From contig NZ_AMRM01000005.1 in assembly GCF_000300335.1 (NCBI RefSeq), positions 1 to 64,000 on the forward strand: 64,000 nt of DNA. The letters are read 5' to 3'. Under the pieces are notes generated by a model, which was given only the letters and a program-made list of their open reading frames with translations, made no database searches and was not told where the DNA came from. How positions within the stretch are numbered: position 1 is the first letter of the stretch; each line of letters starts with the position of its first letter. Below, one piece after another: positions 41,757-50,728 of the stretch. A program made the translations under genes and the position numbers. The DNA comes from Nitratireductor pacificus pht-3B. GTDB lineage: Bacteria > Pseudomonadota > Alphaproteobacteria > Rhizobiales > Rhizobiaceae.

Positions 41757-43004
41757 TCATCCGTCCGCGACGGCCTGCCGGGCGCTGACGGATGTATGCA
41801 CATGCGCGACGCGTTCCAGCGTACGGTGGACAGGGCATTTGCCGGCGATCTCGATCAGCTTGTCGCGCAGCGTGTCGTCGATGGCGCCTTCGACGAAAAG
41901 GACGCGCTCGAAGCGGTCGATGCGCCCCGTCCCTTTCAATTCCTCGGCGCAATCGGCGCAATCGTCCACATGGACCCTGGCATGAGACACGTCGACGCTT
42001 ACGCGGCCGAGGTCGAGCCCCTTCCGGTCGGCATACATGCGCAGGGTCATGGCCGTGCAGGCGCCGAGCGCGATGGACAGGAAATCATAGGGAGACGGCC
42101 CCGTGTCGAGGCCGCCGACGCTTTCGGGTTCGTCGGCGAAGAGCCGGTGCCGGCCGGCCTGGACCGCGTTCTGGAACCGGCCCTCGCCGGTTTCCATGAC
42201 CCGCACATGCTCGATGGGCGCATTGCCCTGCGGGTCGTCGGCGTCGCAATAGCGCGATACCCAGCCGGCGATCACGCGGGCGGCGAAAACGGCGTCCTGC
42301 GGCCTGCTCAGCAGATGATCGCTGTCGTCGAGGGAGATGTAGCTCCTGGGGTGTTTGGCCGCGAGAAAGAGACGCGTGGCGTTGTCGATGCCGACAATCT
42401 CGTCGCGTGGGGCATGCAGGATCAGCAGCGGCTTGCGCATCATCGCGACGGCGTCGAGCAGGTTCTGCGCCTTGACATCCTCGACGAAACGCCCGCTGAC
42501 GCGGAAAGGGCGGCCGTCGATCGATACGTCCACCGTTTCCTCGGCGTCGATGTCCTGCGGCAGTCCCCGCAGGTTCTTCAGCACATGCGCGGTGTCGGCG
42601 GGTGCACCGATCGTCGCCACCGCCTTCACCTCGGGAATCGTGCCGGCGATGGCCAGCACGGCGGCGCCTCCCAGAGAATGGCCGATCAGGATCGAGGGGG
42701 CGGCATAATGGGTGCGCAGGAAATCGACCGCGCAGACGAGGTCGCCGAGATTCGTGGAGAAATTCGTCGATGCGAACTCGCCTTCGCTCGACCCTAGTCC
42801 CGTGAAGTCGAAGCGCAGGACGGCGATGCCCTCGCGCGCCAGTTCTGCCGCGATCCGCCGTGCCGCGGCCAGATCCTTCGAGCAGGTGAAGCAGTGGGCG
42901 AACAGCGCATAGCCACGCACATGGCCGTTCGGCAGATCAAGCCGGGCGGCGAGCGTTGCTCCGGAATGTCCGGGGAATTCGAGCCGCTGAATCTTGATCG
43001 CCAT
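41757..43004 (-). CDS. Alpha/beta hydrolase-OsmC fusion protein
   Basis: A 415-residue fusion. The N-terminal alpha/beta hydrolase (about 1-250) has the oxyanion HCFTCSKD segment, the nucleophile elbow GHSLGG (Ser about 113), Asp in LHAPRDEIVG and His in DDSDHLLSRP. The C-terminal OsmC/Ohr-like domain (about 265-410) has GLDTGPSPYDFLSIALGACTAMTLRMYADRK, with its catalytic Cys in the GAC motif, and a second Cys in AGKCPVHRTLE. OsmC/Ohr proteins reduce organic hydroperoxides with thiols; a hydrolase fused to it may release or remove an ester or thioester substrate. Fusions like this are common in alphaproteobacteria with no proven substrate. The ATG at 43004 follows TTCTGGAGGCGATGCC. It is 74 bases downstream of ccmH. 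Confidence 0.88.
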   Translation of the reverse strand: MAIKIQRLEFPGHSGATLAARLDLPNGHVRGYALFAHCFTCSKDLAAARRIAAELAREGIAVLRFDFTGLGSSEGEFASTNFSTNLGDLVCAVDFLRTHYAAPSILIGHSLGGAAVLAIAGTIPEVKAVATIGAPADTAHVLKNLRGLPQDIDAEETVDVSIDGRPFRVSGRFVEDVKAQNLLDAVAMMRKPLLILHAPRDEIVGIDNATRLFLAAKHPRSYISLDDSDHLLSRPQDAVFAARVIAGWVSRYCDADDPQGNAPIEHVRVMETGEGRFQNAVQAGRHRLFADEPESVGGLDTGPSPYDFLSIALGACTAMTLRMYADRKGLDLGRVSVDVSHARVHVDDCADCAEELKGTGRIDRFERVLFVEGAIDDTLRDKLIEIAGKCPVHRTLERVAHVHTSVSARQAVADG

Positions 43005-43078
43005 GGCATCGCCTCCAGAAAACGTTCCGGCAGCGTAGGGACCTCTCGCCTGTTTGGCAAAGGCTCCGGGGCGGCGGC

Positions 43079-43552
43079 TCAATCACACCTGTTCAAGATT
43101 CGGTCAAGCCGCGCTTCCTCTTCCGTGTCGAGAGCCTTCGGCCCCTCGGCCCTGCGCATGCGCGCATTGGCGTAGATCACGGAACCGCCGATCAGGAGCA
43201 GTAGGAACGGCGTTCCCCAGAGCAGCGCGTTTCGGACGCTGAACCGGGGTTTCAGCAGGACGAACTCGCCGTAGCGGGCGACCACATAGTCCAGCACCTC
43301 CTCATTGTCGTCGCCGGCCTTCAGGCGATCGCGCACGAGGACACGCAGGTCCCGCGCCAGTTCCGCATCGGAATCGTCGATGGACTGGTTCTGGCAGACC
43401 ATGCAGCGCAACTGAGCCGAAAGGTCGCGCGCACGCTCTTCCAGGGCCGGGTCACTCAACACCTCGTCCGGCTGCACCGCCAGCGCGGCCGACGACCACA
43501 GGGCCGTCATGACGAGGAAAGCGCAGCCCGCCAGTTTCAGGGAAGCCGTCAT
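43079..43552 (-). CDS. ccmH: Cytochrome c maturation protein CcmH
   Basis: A 157-residue membrane-anchored thiol oxidoreductase subunit of the system I cytochrome c maturation machinery. Signal peptide (about 1-25), then the periplasmic redox motif [11 protein letters not shown] with Cys50 and Cys53, and a C-terminal membrane helix ([21 protein letters not shown], about 106-126). It reduces the apocytochrome CxxCH thiols before haem attachment by CcmF. The ATG at 43552 overlaps the ccmF TGA (ATGA), so the pair is coupled. In rhizobia the gene is also called cycL. The sequence is complete, with the acidic/basic tail after the helix typical of the family. Confidence 0.95.
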   Translation of the reverse strand: MTASLKLAGCAFLVMTALWSSAALAVQPDEVLSDPALEERARDLSAQLRCMVCQNQSIDDSDAELARDLRVLVRDRLKAGDDNEEVLDYVVARYGEFVLLKPRFSVRNALLWGTPFLLLLIGGSVIYANARMRRAEGPKALDTEEEARLDRILNRCD

Positions 43553-45540
43553 GCGCGGTTTCCCTGCGTTGCCGTAACCGGCTTGCTGCGCGGCATGGGT
43601 GCGCCGACGCGCAGACGGCGATCGAGGAGCGAGACCGCACCGCCAGCCATCATCACCAGCGCCCCGAGCCAGATCAGGGTCACCATCGGTTTCCACCAGA
43701 CACGCACGATCAGCGCGCCGCTTGGCGTCTTGTCGCCGAGCGAAACGTAGAGCTGGCTGAGGCCGAGCGTGCGGATGCCCGCTTCGGTGGTCGGCATCTG
43801 CCGCGCCGGGTAGAAGCGCTTCGACGAAACGATCTCGCCGAGCTTCGCGCCGGTGGCCCGCGACAGGACGAACCTGCCCTGATCTTCCGTGTAGTTCGGA
43901 CCGGTGAACGGTTGCAGACCGTCGAAACGCAGCACATGACCCTGCACCTCGACGCTTTCGCCGGGCTGCATCGCGACGACCCGCTCGACCTCGAGCGTCG
44001 TCACGGCAACGATCCCGATTGTGGTCAATCCCAATCCCGCATGGGCCAGCGCGGTGCCGAACACCGAGCGTGGCAGACCCGTGAACCGGCGGAACGCGAC
44101 AGGCGCGGCGACCTTGCCGAGACCCGACTTGAGCGCCAGGTCGGTCAGGGCGCCGAACACCAGCCAGAGGCCCAGCCCGATGCCCAGCGCGGCAAGAACG
44201 GAGGTCCGGTCGACGATCACGTAGACGAGAAGCGTCACTGCCAGCGCTGCGCCGAACGCCGCGAAAAGGCGTTGCGCGACTGCGGCCAGATCGCCCCGCT
44301 TCCACGCAAGCAGGGGACCGAACGGGACGATGGCCAGGAGCGGCAGGAACAGCGGTCCGAAGGTGAGATTGAAGAAGGGAGCGCCGACGGAGATCTTGTC
44401 GCCGGTCACCGCCTCGACCAGCAGGGGATAGAGCGTGCCGACCAGGACGGTCGCGGTGGCGGTGGTGAGAAGAAGATTGTTCAGGACCAGCGCGCCCTCG
44501 CGCGACACGGGCTGGAACAGCCCGCCCGCGGACAGGGTGGGCGCGCGCCAGGCGAACAAGGCCAGCGACCCGCCGATGAAGATCATCAGGATGATCAGGA
44601 TGAAGACGCCGCGTGTCGGGTCGGTGGCAAAGGCATGGACCGAGGTCAACACGCCGGAGCGCACGAGGAACGTGCCCAGAAGCGACAGCGAGAAGGTCAG
44701 GATCGCGAGCAGCACCGTCCATATCTTCAGCGCCGAGCGTTTCTCCATCACCAGCGCCGAGTGAAGCAGCGCCGTTCCGCCCAGCCAGGGCAGCAGCGAG
44801 GCATTCTCCACCGGGTCCCAGAACCAGAACCCGCCCCAGCCGAGTTCGTAATAGGCCCAGTAGGAGCCCATGGCGATGCCGCCCGTCAGGAACAGCCACG
44901 CCGCGAGCGTCCATGGCCGCACCCAGCGCGCCCATGCCGCGTCGATGCGCCCCTCGATCAGCGCGGCAATGGCAAAGGAGAAGGCAATCGAGAAACCGAC
45001 ATAGCCGAGATAGAGCAGCGGCGGATGAACGGCGAGGCCGATATCCTGCAGGATCGGATTGAGGTCGCGTCCCTGCATCGGCGCCGGGTCGAGACGGGCA
45101 AAGGGATTGGACGTCGCCAGGATGAACAGGATGAAGGCGCTGCCGATCGCTCCCTGGACGCCCAGCACATTGGCGCGCAGGGAACGCGGGAGGTTGCGCC
45201 CGAACACGGCGACAAGCGCCCCGAAGAAGGCGAGGATCACGACCCACAGGAGCATCGAGCCCTCATGGTTCCCCCAGGTTCCGGTGATCTTGAACAAAAG
45301 CGGCTTGGCCGAATGCGAATTCTCCCAGACGTTCAGCACCGAGAAATCGGACTGCACATAGGCCACTGTCAGCGCGGCGAACGAGAGCGCCACCAGGGCG
45401 AATCCGGTGATCGCCGCCGGCTCACCGACCCGCATGAGCGCCTCGCTCTTCAGCCGTCCGCCAATGATGGGCACGGTCGCCTGAACCAGCGCCAGCGCGA
45501 AAGACAGGACGAGGGCGAAGTGACCGAGTTCAATGCTCAT
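43549..45540 (-). CDS. ccmF: Cytochrome c haem lyase subunit CcmF
   Basis: A 663-residue polytopic membrane protein with about 15 helices. It catalyses attachment of haem from CcmE to apocytochrome c. The conserved WWD-type motif ([20 protein letters not shown], about 234-253) and the essential His residues in periplasmic loops ([25 protein letters not shown]) are visible. The C-terminal periplasmic domain (about 510-625) precedes the last helix. The ATG at 45540 begins [20 protein letters not shown]; the upstream open frame is inside a repeat element. The gap of 190 bases to ccmE is unusually long for this operon and holds a palindromic element. Rhizobial name cycK. Confidence 0.95.
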   Translation of the reverse strand: MSIELGHFALVLSFALALVQATVPIIGGRLKSEALMRVGEPAAITGFALVALSFAALTVAYVQSDFSVLNVWENSHSAKPLLFKITGTWGNHEGSMLLWVVILAFFGALVAVFGRNLPRSLRANVLGVQGAIGSAFILFILATSNPFARLDPAPMQGRDLNPILQDIGLAVHPPLLYLGYVGFSIAFSFAIAALIEGRIDAAWARWVRPWTLAAWLFLTGGIAMGSYWAYYELGWGGFWFWDPVENASLLPWLGGTALLHSALVMEKRSALKIWTVLLAILTFSLSLLGTFLVRSGVLTSVHAFATDPTRGVFILIILMIFIGGSLALFAWRAPTLSAGGLFQPVSREGALVLNNLLLTTATATVLVGTLYPLLVEAVTGDKISVGAPFFNLTFGPLFLPLLAIVPFGPLLAWKRGDLAAVAQRLFAAFGAALAVTLLVYVIVDRTSVLAALGIGLGLWLVFGALTDLALKSGLGKVAAPVAFRRFTGLPRSVFGTALAHAGLGLTTIGIVAVTTLEVERVVAMQPGESVEVQGHVLRFDGLQPFTGPNYTEDQGRFVLSRATGAKLGEIVSSKRFYPARQMPTTEAGIRTLGLSQLYVSLGDKTPSGALIVRVWWKPMVTLIWLGALVMMAGGAVSLLDRRLRVGAPMPRSKPVTATQGNRA

Positions 45541-45691
45541 CAGACAGGGCGCTCCCCAAGAGGCTGCGGTTGGCGGATCGTCACACGGTGTCGTGAAGGG
45601 CCGTGGCGATCCGTCTGCGTTGCGAGGCATCGCTGCTGTGCCATGCGGTGCCCTTCGACACCGAAGGCGACGCGGTGCTCCATCAGTGTTT

Positions 45692-45733
45692 TAGATCGTC
45701 CATTGTACGTCCGAAAGGACGCACGGCGATCTA
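45692..45733. repeat. Palindromic element inside the ccm operon (ccmE-ccmF gap)
   Basis: TAGATCG (45692-45698) and CGATCTA (45727-45733) are perfect 7-base arms enclosing a nested stem CGTCC-GAAA-GGACG (45708-45721). The outer right arm includes the ccmE stop codon. The remainder of the 190-base gap is GC-rich and non-coding. It resembles, from memory, a dispersed rhizobial intergenic element with the GGACGC-CGGCGATCTA core, here lodged within an operon that is normally tightly packed. Confidence 0.6.
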
Positions 45734-46165
45734 GTTCTCCTTCCAGACGCCCTTTTCCTTCAGGCTGTCGGCAACTTCCTTCGGCATGTAGTTCTCGTCG
45801 TGCTTAGCGAGCACCGTGTCGGCGACGAACACCTCATCGGCGCCGAAGATCCCTTCGGTGACGACCCCCTGCTCCTCGCGGAACAGGTCCGGCAGGATGC
45901 CCGCATAGGTCACCTTGACGGTATGATCGCCATCGGTCACGGCGAACCGCACTTGCGTGTCGTCCCCGCGCATGATCGAATCCTTCTCGACCAGTCCTCC
46001 GAGACGGATGCGCTGGCCCGAAGCCACCGGCCGTTCCTGCAGGTCACTGGGCATGTAGAAATAGGATGTCTGCTGTCCCAGCGCATAGAGCGTCAGTCCC
46101 GCCGCGGCTCCGAGGAAGCCCAGCGCGCCTGCGATGATCGCCAGTCGTTTCTGCTTTCGTGTCAC
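45731..46165 (-). CDS. ccmE: Haem chaperone CcmE
   Basis: A 144-residue membrane-anchored periplasmic haem chaperone. N-terminal helix ([22 protein letters not shown], about 8-29), then the OB-fold domain with GGLVEKDSI and the haem-binding motif HDENYMP: His122 forms the covalent bond to haem and Tyr126 is the axial ligand. It receives haem from CcmC (not in this window) and delivers it to CcmF. The start is a GTG at 46165, seven bases after the ccmI stop. The stop codon is part of the palindromic element that follows. Rhizobial name cycJ. Confidence 0.95.
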   Translation of the reverse strand: MTRKQKRLAIIAGALGFLGAAAGLTLYALGQQTSYFYMPSDLQERPVASGQRIRLGGLVEKDSIMRGDDTQVRFAVTDGDHTVKVTYAGILPDLFREEQGVVTEGIFGADEVFVADTVLAKHDENYMPKEVADSLKEKGVWKEN

Positions 46166-46172
46166 GTCACAC

Positions 46173-47309
46173 CTATTCGACCGCTATGCCGAGACCCGCC
46201 GCGAACGCCACGAGTTCAGCGCTTTCCGGCGTATCCGCTCCAAGGGCCTCGATGGCCCGCCCCAGTGCGGCGCGCGCATCATCAGGCCGGTTCAGCACCG
46301 TATAGGAGCGGATCAGCCTGCGCCAACCGTCGGCATCCGCAGGATTGTCCCGCAACCTTGCATCGAGTTGCGCCACCATGCCGGAGATCATTGCCAGTCG
46401 ATCTTCCGGTGTCATGTCAGCCGCCGCGGCGACCTCCTCGCTGCTCGGTCCCGGAGGCGTTTCCTTCTCGCCCTGCTCCTCGGCGCTTTCGGAACCGGCC
46501 AGCGCCTGCGCCACGGCTTCGCGCCAGGGCGAGCCTTCCGGCTGACCGGCGGCAAGCGCCTGCCAGGCGGCGCGCGCTTCCGGCATGCGGCCTTCCTGCG
46601 CGCGGGCCAATGCTACGAAGAACTGTGCCTTCGGATTGCCTGCTTCCAGTTCCAGGGCAGCCCTGAAGGCGGCTTCTGCCTCGGCCGTCACCAGCCCTTG
46701 CGCCTTGCCGACGATCACCTCTCCAAGAGACGCCTGCAGATCGGCGCTTTCCCCTGACAGGCGCATGATGTTGCGCAAGGCGGTCTCGGCGTCGGCGAAC
46801 CGCCCGAGACGCATGTAGATCGGCCCCAGTACCTGCCAGCCGCGGACGTCCTGCGGATTGTTCGCCAGATGCGCCTCGGCGCGCGCGATGAGATCATCGA
46901 CGGAGGCATTCGAAGGGTCCTGCTCGAGCCGTGCCTGCAGGGGCTGCGACCGCATCTCCGGCGAGCCGGTAACCAGGTACAGGCCCCAGCTCACAAGCGG
47001 CACCGCCAGAATGGCGACAACCGCGACCAGACGAACCACGGTGCGGTTCCTGTCGTCCCCGGCCACCCCCTCGGTGGTCTCTGAAACCTTCAGAATCCTG
47101 CGGCCGATCTCGGCCCGCGCCTGCTCCGCTTCCGTCTTGCCGATCAAGCCGCGCTCGACATCCCGGCCGAGCTCGTCCAGCTGGTCGCGATACACCTCGA
47201 TATCGTGGGCGGCGCCGCCTGCCGACGCCCCTTTGCGCGTCATGAACGGCCGCATCACCGCAAGAGCGGTGGCGACAGTCAGAATTGCAGCGAAGATCCA
47301 GAACAGCAT
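46173..47309 (-). CDS. ccmI: Cytochrome c maturation protein CcmI
   Basis: A 378-residue apocytochrome c chaperone. Membrane helix 1 ([20 protein letters not shown], about 3-22), a cytoplasmic leucine-zipper-like loop ([39 protein letters not shown] read in segments), helix 2 ([23 protein letters not shown]) and a large periplasmic TPR domain (about 125-375: [29 protein letters not shown], and [27 protein letters not shown]). It hands apocytochromes to CcmF/CcmH. First gene of the ccmIEFH unit; rhizobial name cycH. The ribosome site is weak (GAAGAACG). Confidence 0.93.
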   Translation of the reverse strand: MLFWIFAAILTVATALAVMRPFMTRKGASAGGAAHDIEVYRDQLDELGRDVERGLIGKTEAEQARAEIGRRILKVSETTEGVAGDDRNRTVVRLVAVVAILAVPLVSWGLYLVTGSPEMRSQPLQARLEQDPSNASVDDLIARAEAHLANNPQDVRGWQVLGPIYMRLGRFADAETALRNIMRLSGESADLQASLGEVIVGKAQGLVTAEAEAAFRAALELEAGNPKAQFFVALARAQEGRMPEARAAWQALAAGQPEGSPWREAVAQALAGSESAEEQGEKETPPGPSSEEVAAAADMTPEDRLAMISGMVAQLDARLRDNPADADGWRRLIRSYTVLNRPDDARAALGRAIEALGADTPESAELVAFAAGLGIAVE

Positions 47310-47406
47310 CGTTCTTCATTAGCCGCCATGCGCGGTCCTGCCAACTCGCAGGACCTGCGGCCATTTGGCAACAGGCACGTCGTCCGGCTAGCCGCCCGAG
47401 GCGGTA

Positions 47407-47838
47407 TTATCCCAGGAGCGTCCAGCTTCCATCGGGGTTGCGGCATGCCGTGCCACGCGCGGCGCGGCTGGCCCCGTTGATCTCGATCGTGTGCGTGTAC
47501 TGGCGGCAATCCTGCGAGCCGACGCGGTAAGGCTGCGCAGCGCGAACCGTTCCGGCCCTGCCCGAGCCGCCGTCGCGCCAGGCCACGTCCTGCCCCGCCG
47601 GCGTGCTTTCCAGCGCGCGATACTCGGCTTCCATGGCCAGGCGGCGCTGCTGGCGCGACAGCGCGGTGCCCAGCGTGCCGTTGACCAGGCCTCCCCCTTC
47701 GATCCCCGCGATCACATTCGCCTTCGCGGGCGCGGGCGCGAACTGGTTGGGTTGCAGCTCCGCTTGCGAAAGGCTGCCGCCGACGCAGCCGGACAATGCG
47801 GCGGCGAAGGCAATCAGGGCAACTGGCGCAAATCTCAT
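47407..47838 (-). CDS. Surface-antigen-like lipoprotein (RT0821/Lpp0805 family)
   Basis: A 143-residue lipoprotein. Signal peptide with lipobox ALSGC (Cys18), then a linker and the surface-antigen region: IEGGGLVNGTLGTALSRQQRRLAMEAEYRAL, which resembles the 17-kDa antigen glycine-zipper-to-helix transition in shortened form. The C-terminal beta domain has QPYRVGSQDCRQYTHTIEINGASRAARGTACRNPDGSWTLL with a Cys pair that could form a disulfide. The family is placed at the outer membrane in alphaproteobacteria; function undefined. It lies between ccmI and the feuQ-like kinase on the same strand, with about 95-base gaps on both sides. Confidence 0.82.
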   Translation of the reverse strand: MRFAPVALIAFAAALSGCVGGSLSQAELQPNQFAPAPAKANVIAGIEGGGLVNGTLGTALSRQQRRLAMEAEYRALESTPAGQDVAWRDGGSGRAGTVRAAQPYRVGSQDCRQYTHTIEINGASRAARGTACRNPDGSWTLLG

Positions 47839-47931
47839 TGGGTTCTATGATCCCTTGAATAAATCCCGGACGCAGAAGGCCCTTATTGGGTCCGTTTGTT
47901 CGAATTTTGGCAGCGTGCTCGCCGCGCGCGC

Positions 47932-49338
47932 TCAGCTTTCCGCACGCGGCAGGCCGACCAGCACCTTCAGCCCGCCCAGCCTTGACCGCTCGAGCGCGAG
48001 CGAACCGCCATATTCTTCCACCAGGTCGGTCACAATCGCAAGGCCCAGCCCGGTTCCGGGCTTGTTTTCGTCCAGGCGCCGTCCGCGCTTCAGCGCTTCG
48101 CGCGCCCGCTCCTCCGGGATCCCCGGGCCGTCATCCTCAATGACGATCGTGAATCCCGAAGCGCCTTTCGCGTCGCTCCCGTCCTCAATGCGCACCACCA
48201 CCCTGCCCTGCGCCCATTTCATGGCGTTTTCGAGCAGATTGCCGCTGATCTCTTCCAGATCTTCGCGCTCACCTGCGAACACCAGCGCCTCGTCCGGCAG
48301 GTCCACCCGGAAGTCGATGCGGGGATTGAGCTTGCTCATCACCCGCGCCATCCGCTCCAGAGAAGCGCGAACCGGCGTGCGGAACACCAGGCTGTCACGC
48401 TGGGCGGCGGCCCGGGCGCGCTGCAGATAGTGATCGAGCTGCTTCTGCAGGGCCGTCGCCTGCGCCGTGATCAGTTCGCCGCGCTCGCCACCGACGGCAC
48501 GCCCCTCGTTCATCAGGACGGCGAGAGGGGTTTTCAGCGAATGCGCCAGATTGCCGACCTGCTTGCGCGAGCGCTCCAGAATGCGCCGGTTGTTCTCGAT
48601 CAACGCGTTCGTCTCGTCGGCGAGCGATGCGATCTCGCGCGGGAACGGTCCTTCGAGCCGGCGCGCGGTGCCCGCACGAATGTCGGCCAGCGCCTGCTGG
48701 ACATGGTTGAGCGGACGCAACCCGTAGAGGATGGCGAACACGTTGATGGCGATCATCCCCATGCCGAACACCGTCAGGTAGCCGAACAGCTTGCGGGCAA
48801 AGCGTGCAACCTCGTCTTCCAGCTCCGTCCGGTTGCCCATCACCCGGAAGCGCGCCACCTGGCCACCGTCGCCGATCAAAAGCTCGGCCTCGAACACCTC
48901 GATCGCCTCGCCGCCCGCGCCGGTCCCCAGATAGTTGCGCTGGAACGAATCGCTGAACGGCACCTGTGCAGTGCTCGGCGCCGGGACAGGCGCCGTCATG
49001 GAAGCGGATCTCAGAGCGGCACCGAGATCTTCGGTCAGGGGCTCCACGGCCCAGTACCAGCCCGATCTGGGTTGCGAGAACCGGAGGTCATCCAGATTGG
49101 GATTGCCCTCCAGCACGCCTTCTTCCGAAACGCCGACGGAACCGATGACGTTGTTGAGATGGGCCAGCAGCACGCTGTCGAAACCGCGCTCGGAGACCTG
49201 CCTGAAAAGGGCGGAGATGATCGTTGCGATGACCACCAGCGCAATGATGGCCCAGAACGAGGAGAATGCGACGACGCGCACGGTGAGCGACCGTGCGGCG
49301 AAGGTCCAGAAGGATGACGGGGGCGTGCTGTCGGGCAT
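47932..49338 (-). CDS. feuQ: Sensor histidine kinase FeuQ-like
   Basis: A 468-residue inner-membrane kinase. Helix 1 (VVAFSSFWAIIALVVIATIIS, about 22-42), a periplasmic region with polar and Pro-rich stretches, helix 2 (GYLTVFGMGMIAINVFAILYG), HAMP, the HisKA motif GNLAHSLKTPLAVLMNE (phosphorylated His near residue 267), and the ATPase domain with GNLLENAMKWA, DDGPGIP and GTGLGLAIV. AHSLKTPLAVL is characteristic of the PhoQ/FeuQ subgroup. With FeuP it controls osmoadaptation and cyclic-glucan export (ndvA) genes in Sinorhizobium; the small periplasmic protein encoded before feuP (FeuN) restrains it. The position before the lipoprotein and ccm genes matches the rhizobial locus. Confidence 0.88.
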   Translation of the reverse strand: MPDSTPPSSFWTFAARSLTVRVVAFSSFWAIIALVVIATIISALFRQVSERGFDSVLLAHLNNVIGSVGVSEEGVLEGNPNLDDLRFSQPRSGWYWAVEPLTEDLGAALRSASMTAPVPAPSTAQVPFSDSFQRNYLGTGAGGEAIEVFEAELLIGDGGQVARFRVMGNRTELEDEVARFARKLFGYLTVFGMGMIAINVFAILYGLRPLNHVQQALADIRAGTARRLEGPFPREIASLADETNALIENNRRILERSRKQVGNLAHSLKTPLAVLMNEGRAVGGERGELITAQATALQKQLDHYLQRARAAAQRDSLVFRTPVRASLERMARVMSKLNPRIDFRVDLPDEALVFAGEREDLEEISGNLLENAMKWAQGRVVVRIEDGSDAKGASGFTIVIEDDGPGIPEERAREALKRGRRLDENKPGTGLGLAIVTDLVEEYGGSLALERSRLGGLKVLVGLPRAES

Positions 49339-49348
49339 CGGCTGCGGC

Positions 49349-50020
49349 CTAGGGGTCGCGCGGCTCGCGCAAACGATAACCCATACCCCGAACGGTTTCG
49401 ATCAGGTCGACGTCGCCCAGCTTCTTGCGCAAACGGCCGACAAAGACCTCGATGGTGTTGGAATCCCTGTCGAAATCCTGATCGTAGAGATGCTCGACCA
49501 GCTCTGTGCGGGATACCACCGAATCCCGGTGGTGCATGAGATAGGCGAGCAGCCTGTATTCGTGCGAGGTCAGCTTGAGGGGAACGCCGTTGATATCTGC
49601 CTTGGAGGATTTCGTGTCCAGGCGCACCGGACCGCAATGGAGCTCAGGCGATGCGTGCCCCGCCGCGCGCCGGATCAGCGCCCGAAGCCGCGCCAGAACC
49701 TCCTCGATGTGAAACGGCTTGGTCACGTAGTCGTCGGCGCCGGCGTCGATGCCGGCCACCTTGTCGCTCCAGCGGTCGCGCGCCGTCAGGATCAGGACCG
49801 GCATCTTCCGGTCGTCCTGGCGCCATCGTTCCAGTACGCTAATGCCGTCCATCTGCGGCAGGCCGATGTCGAGCACGACCGCGTCGTACGGCTCCGTATC
49901 GCCGAGGAAATGGCCCTCCTCGCCGTCGAATGCCTTGTCGACCACATAACCGGCATCGCTCAGCGCATCACTGATCTGCCGATTGAGATCCTTGTCGTCT
50001 TCGACAACCAGAATGCGCAT
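49349..50020 (-). CDS. feuP: Response regulator FeuP-like
   Basis: A 223-residue OmpR/PhoP-type regulator. Receiver domain with Glu7-Asp8-Asp9 (VVEDDKDLNRQ), phosphoacceptor Asp51 (VVLDIGLPQMDG), Thr in LILTARD and Lys in YVTKPFHIEEVLARL. The DNA-binding winged helix (about 130-220) contains LKLTSHEYRLLAYLMHHRDSVVSRTEL, NTIEVFVGRLRKKLG and TVRGMGYRL. Start at ATG 50020; the longer open frame overlaps the intergenic region and has no support. Partner kinase FeuQ follows after 10 bases. Regulates envelope and osmotic genes in rhizobia by homology. Confidence 0.9.
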   Translation of the reverse strand: MRILVVEDDKDLNRQISDALSDAGYVVDKAFDGEEGHFLGDTEPYDAVVLDIGLPQMDGISVLERWRQDDRKMPVLILTARDRWSDKVAGIDAGADDYVTKPFHIEEVLARLRALIRRAAGHASPELHCGPVRLDTKSSKADINGVPLKLTSHEYRLLAYLMHHRDSVVSRTELVEHLYDQDFDRDSNTIEVFVGRLRKKLGDVDLIETVRGMGYRLREPRDP

Positions 50021-50085
50021 CAGTCCCTCACTCGCCCGTTTCGGATCGCTGGAGAGAGGCGCGAACCACGCCCCTCCGGCACGGA

Positions 50086-50385
50086 TCAATTCGCCGGAAC
50101 AACGAACTCGGCACGTTTGGGACGCTGCCCGCCGTCGCCCGGGATCACGACCACGATGCGGCAAACGGTTTGTCCCCCCCGCTGTTCGGCGGTCGCCTGC
50201 ACCAGCTGGCCGCCGTTTTCAGCGGCGACCCTGGAACCGACCGAATAGCAGTCGGCGCCGGATTGCGCCACGGCAAACGGTTCGTCCGCCAGGGCGGGTG
50301 CGCCGGGCACGCCGAGCGCGGCGATTGTCATCGACAAGCCGAGCGCCGCGCCACGTCCAATTCTGTTTGCATGATGCCTCAACAT
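50086..50385 (-). CDS. feuN: Small periplasmic protein, FeuN-like
   Basis: A 99-residue exported protein: basic N-terminus, hydrophobic core (GAALGLSMTIAALGVPGAPALA), cleavage before DEPFA, and a mature part of about 65 residues with two Cys (GADCYSVG and TVCRIVVVIPG) likely to form a disulfide. Its place 65 bases before feuP on the same strand matches FeuN of Sinorhizobium, a small periplasmic protein that keeps the FeuP/FeuQ system in check. Size and topology agree; residue-level identity cannot be verified here. It follows the terminator hairpin that closes the gene-transfer-agent remnant, so its promoter must lie in 50386-50450. Confidence 0.7.
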   Translation of the reverse strand: MLRHHANRIGRGAALGLSMTIAALGVPGAPALADEPFAVAQSGADCYSVGSRVAAENGGQLVQATAEQRGGQTVCRIVVVIPGDGGQRPKRAEFVVPAN

Positions 50386-50453
50386 GAGACCGGTTTAACC
50401 CAGCGAGACTGAATAGGAAATGAACAAGGTTCCCGTTTCTGCTTCCTCCCGCA

Positions 50454-50487
50454 TGCAAGGCGGCCGGCCCGAACCGGCCGCCTTGCA
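50454..50487 (-). terminator. Very strong hairpin ending the GTA remnant
   Basis: TGCAAGGCGGCCGG and CCGGCCGCCTTGCA form a perfect 14-bp stem with a 6-base loop (CCCGAA). It begins four bases after the stop of the small holin-like gene. There is no T tract on either strand. It most likely ends or insulates the leftward phage-derived message from feuN-feuP-feuQ. Confidence 0.6.
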
Positions 50488-50491
50488 CTGC

Positions 50492-50698
50492 TCAGCCGAT
50501 CCGGTTGCTCGCCAGCACGCGTCCGAAGATCGCGACAAGGCCCGATATTGCGGTGATCGCCTGTAAAACGCTGTCCGAAACGGCGGGGCCGTCGATCCCG
50601 TCGACCGGATAGCCGAGCATCCCGGCGGCGGCCGTGGCGATCGTCACCAGCGAAGCCCAGATGGTGCGCGAGAGATACCAAGGTTTGCTTTGTGTCAT
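50492..50698 (-). CDS. Small holin-like membrane protein at the end of the GTA cluster
   Basis: A 68-residue protein. After a short polar start (MTQSKPWYLSRTIW) come two hydrophobic helices (ASLVTIATAAAGMLG about 15-29 and VLQAITAISGLVAIFGRVLA about 45-64) separated by an acidic turn (DGIDGPAVSD). It resembles small phage holins and the short conserved protein that, as I recall, closes rhizobial GTA-like clusters. GGAAAGGGCAACGC precedes the ATG at 50698; an in-frame ATG lies at 50722. It is retained although the tail genes that normally separate it from the head genes are absent. Function as holin is inferred from size and topology only. Confidence 0.6.
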   Translation of the reverse strand: MTQSKPWYLSRTIWASLVTIATAAAGMLGYPVDGIDGPAVSDSVLQAITAISGLVAIFGRVLASNRIG

Positions 50699-50728
50699 GC
50701 GTTGCCCTTTCCTTTCAAACATTCTTCC

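Noticed and set aside
43912-45807. A 631-codon plus-strand open frame antisense to ccmF
   Set aside because: Gln/Arg/Glu-rich, no motifs, runs across the ccmF-ccmE gap; ccmF has its WWD motif and coupled neighbours.
50454-50487. The 14-bp hairpin considered as a phage attachment site or replication origin
   Set aside because: A single copy with no matching core at the other end of the GTA cluster; GTAs do not use att sites. Its place four bases after a stop codon fits a transcript end better.
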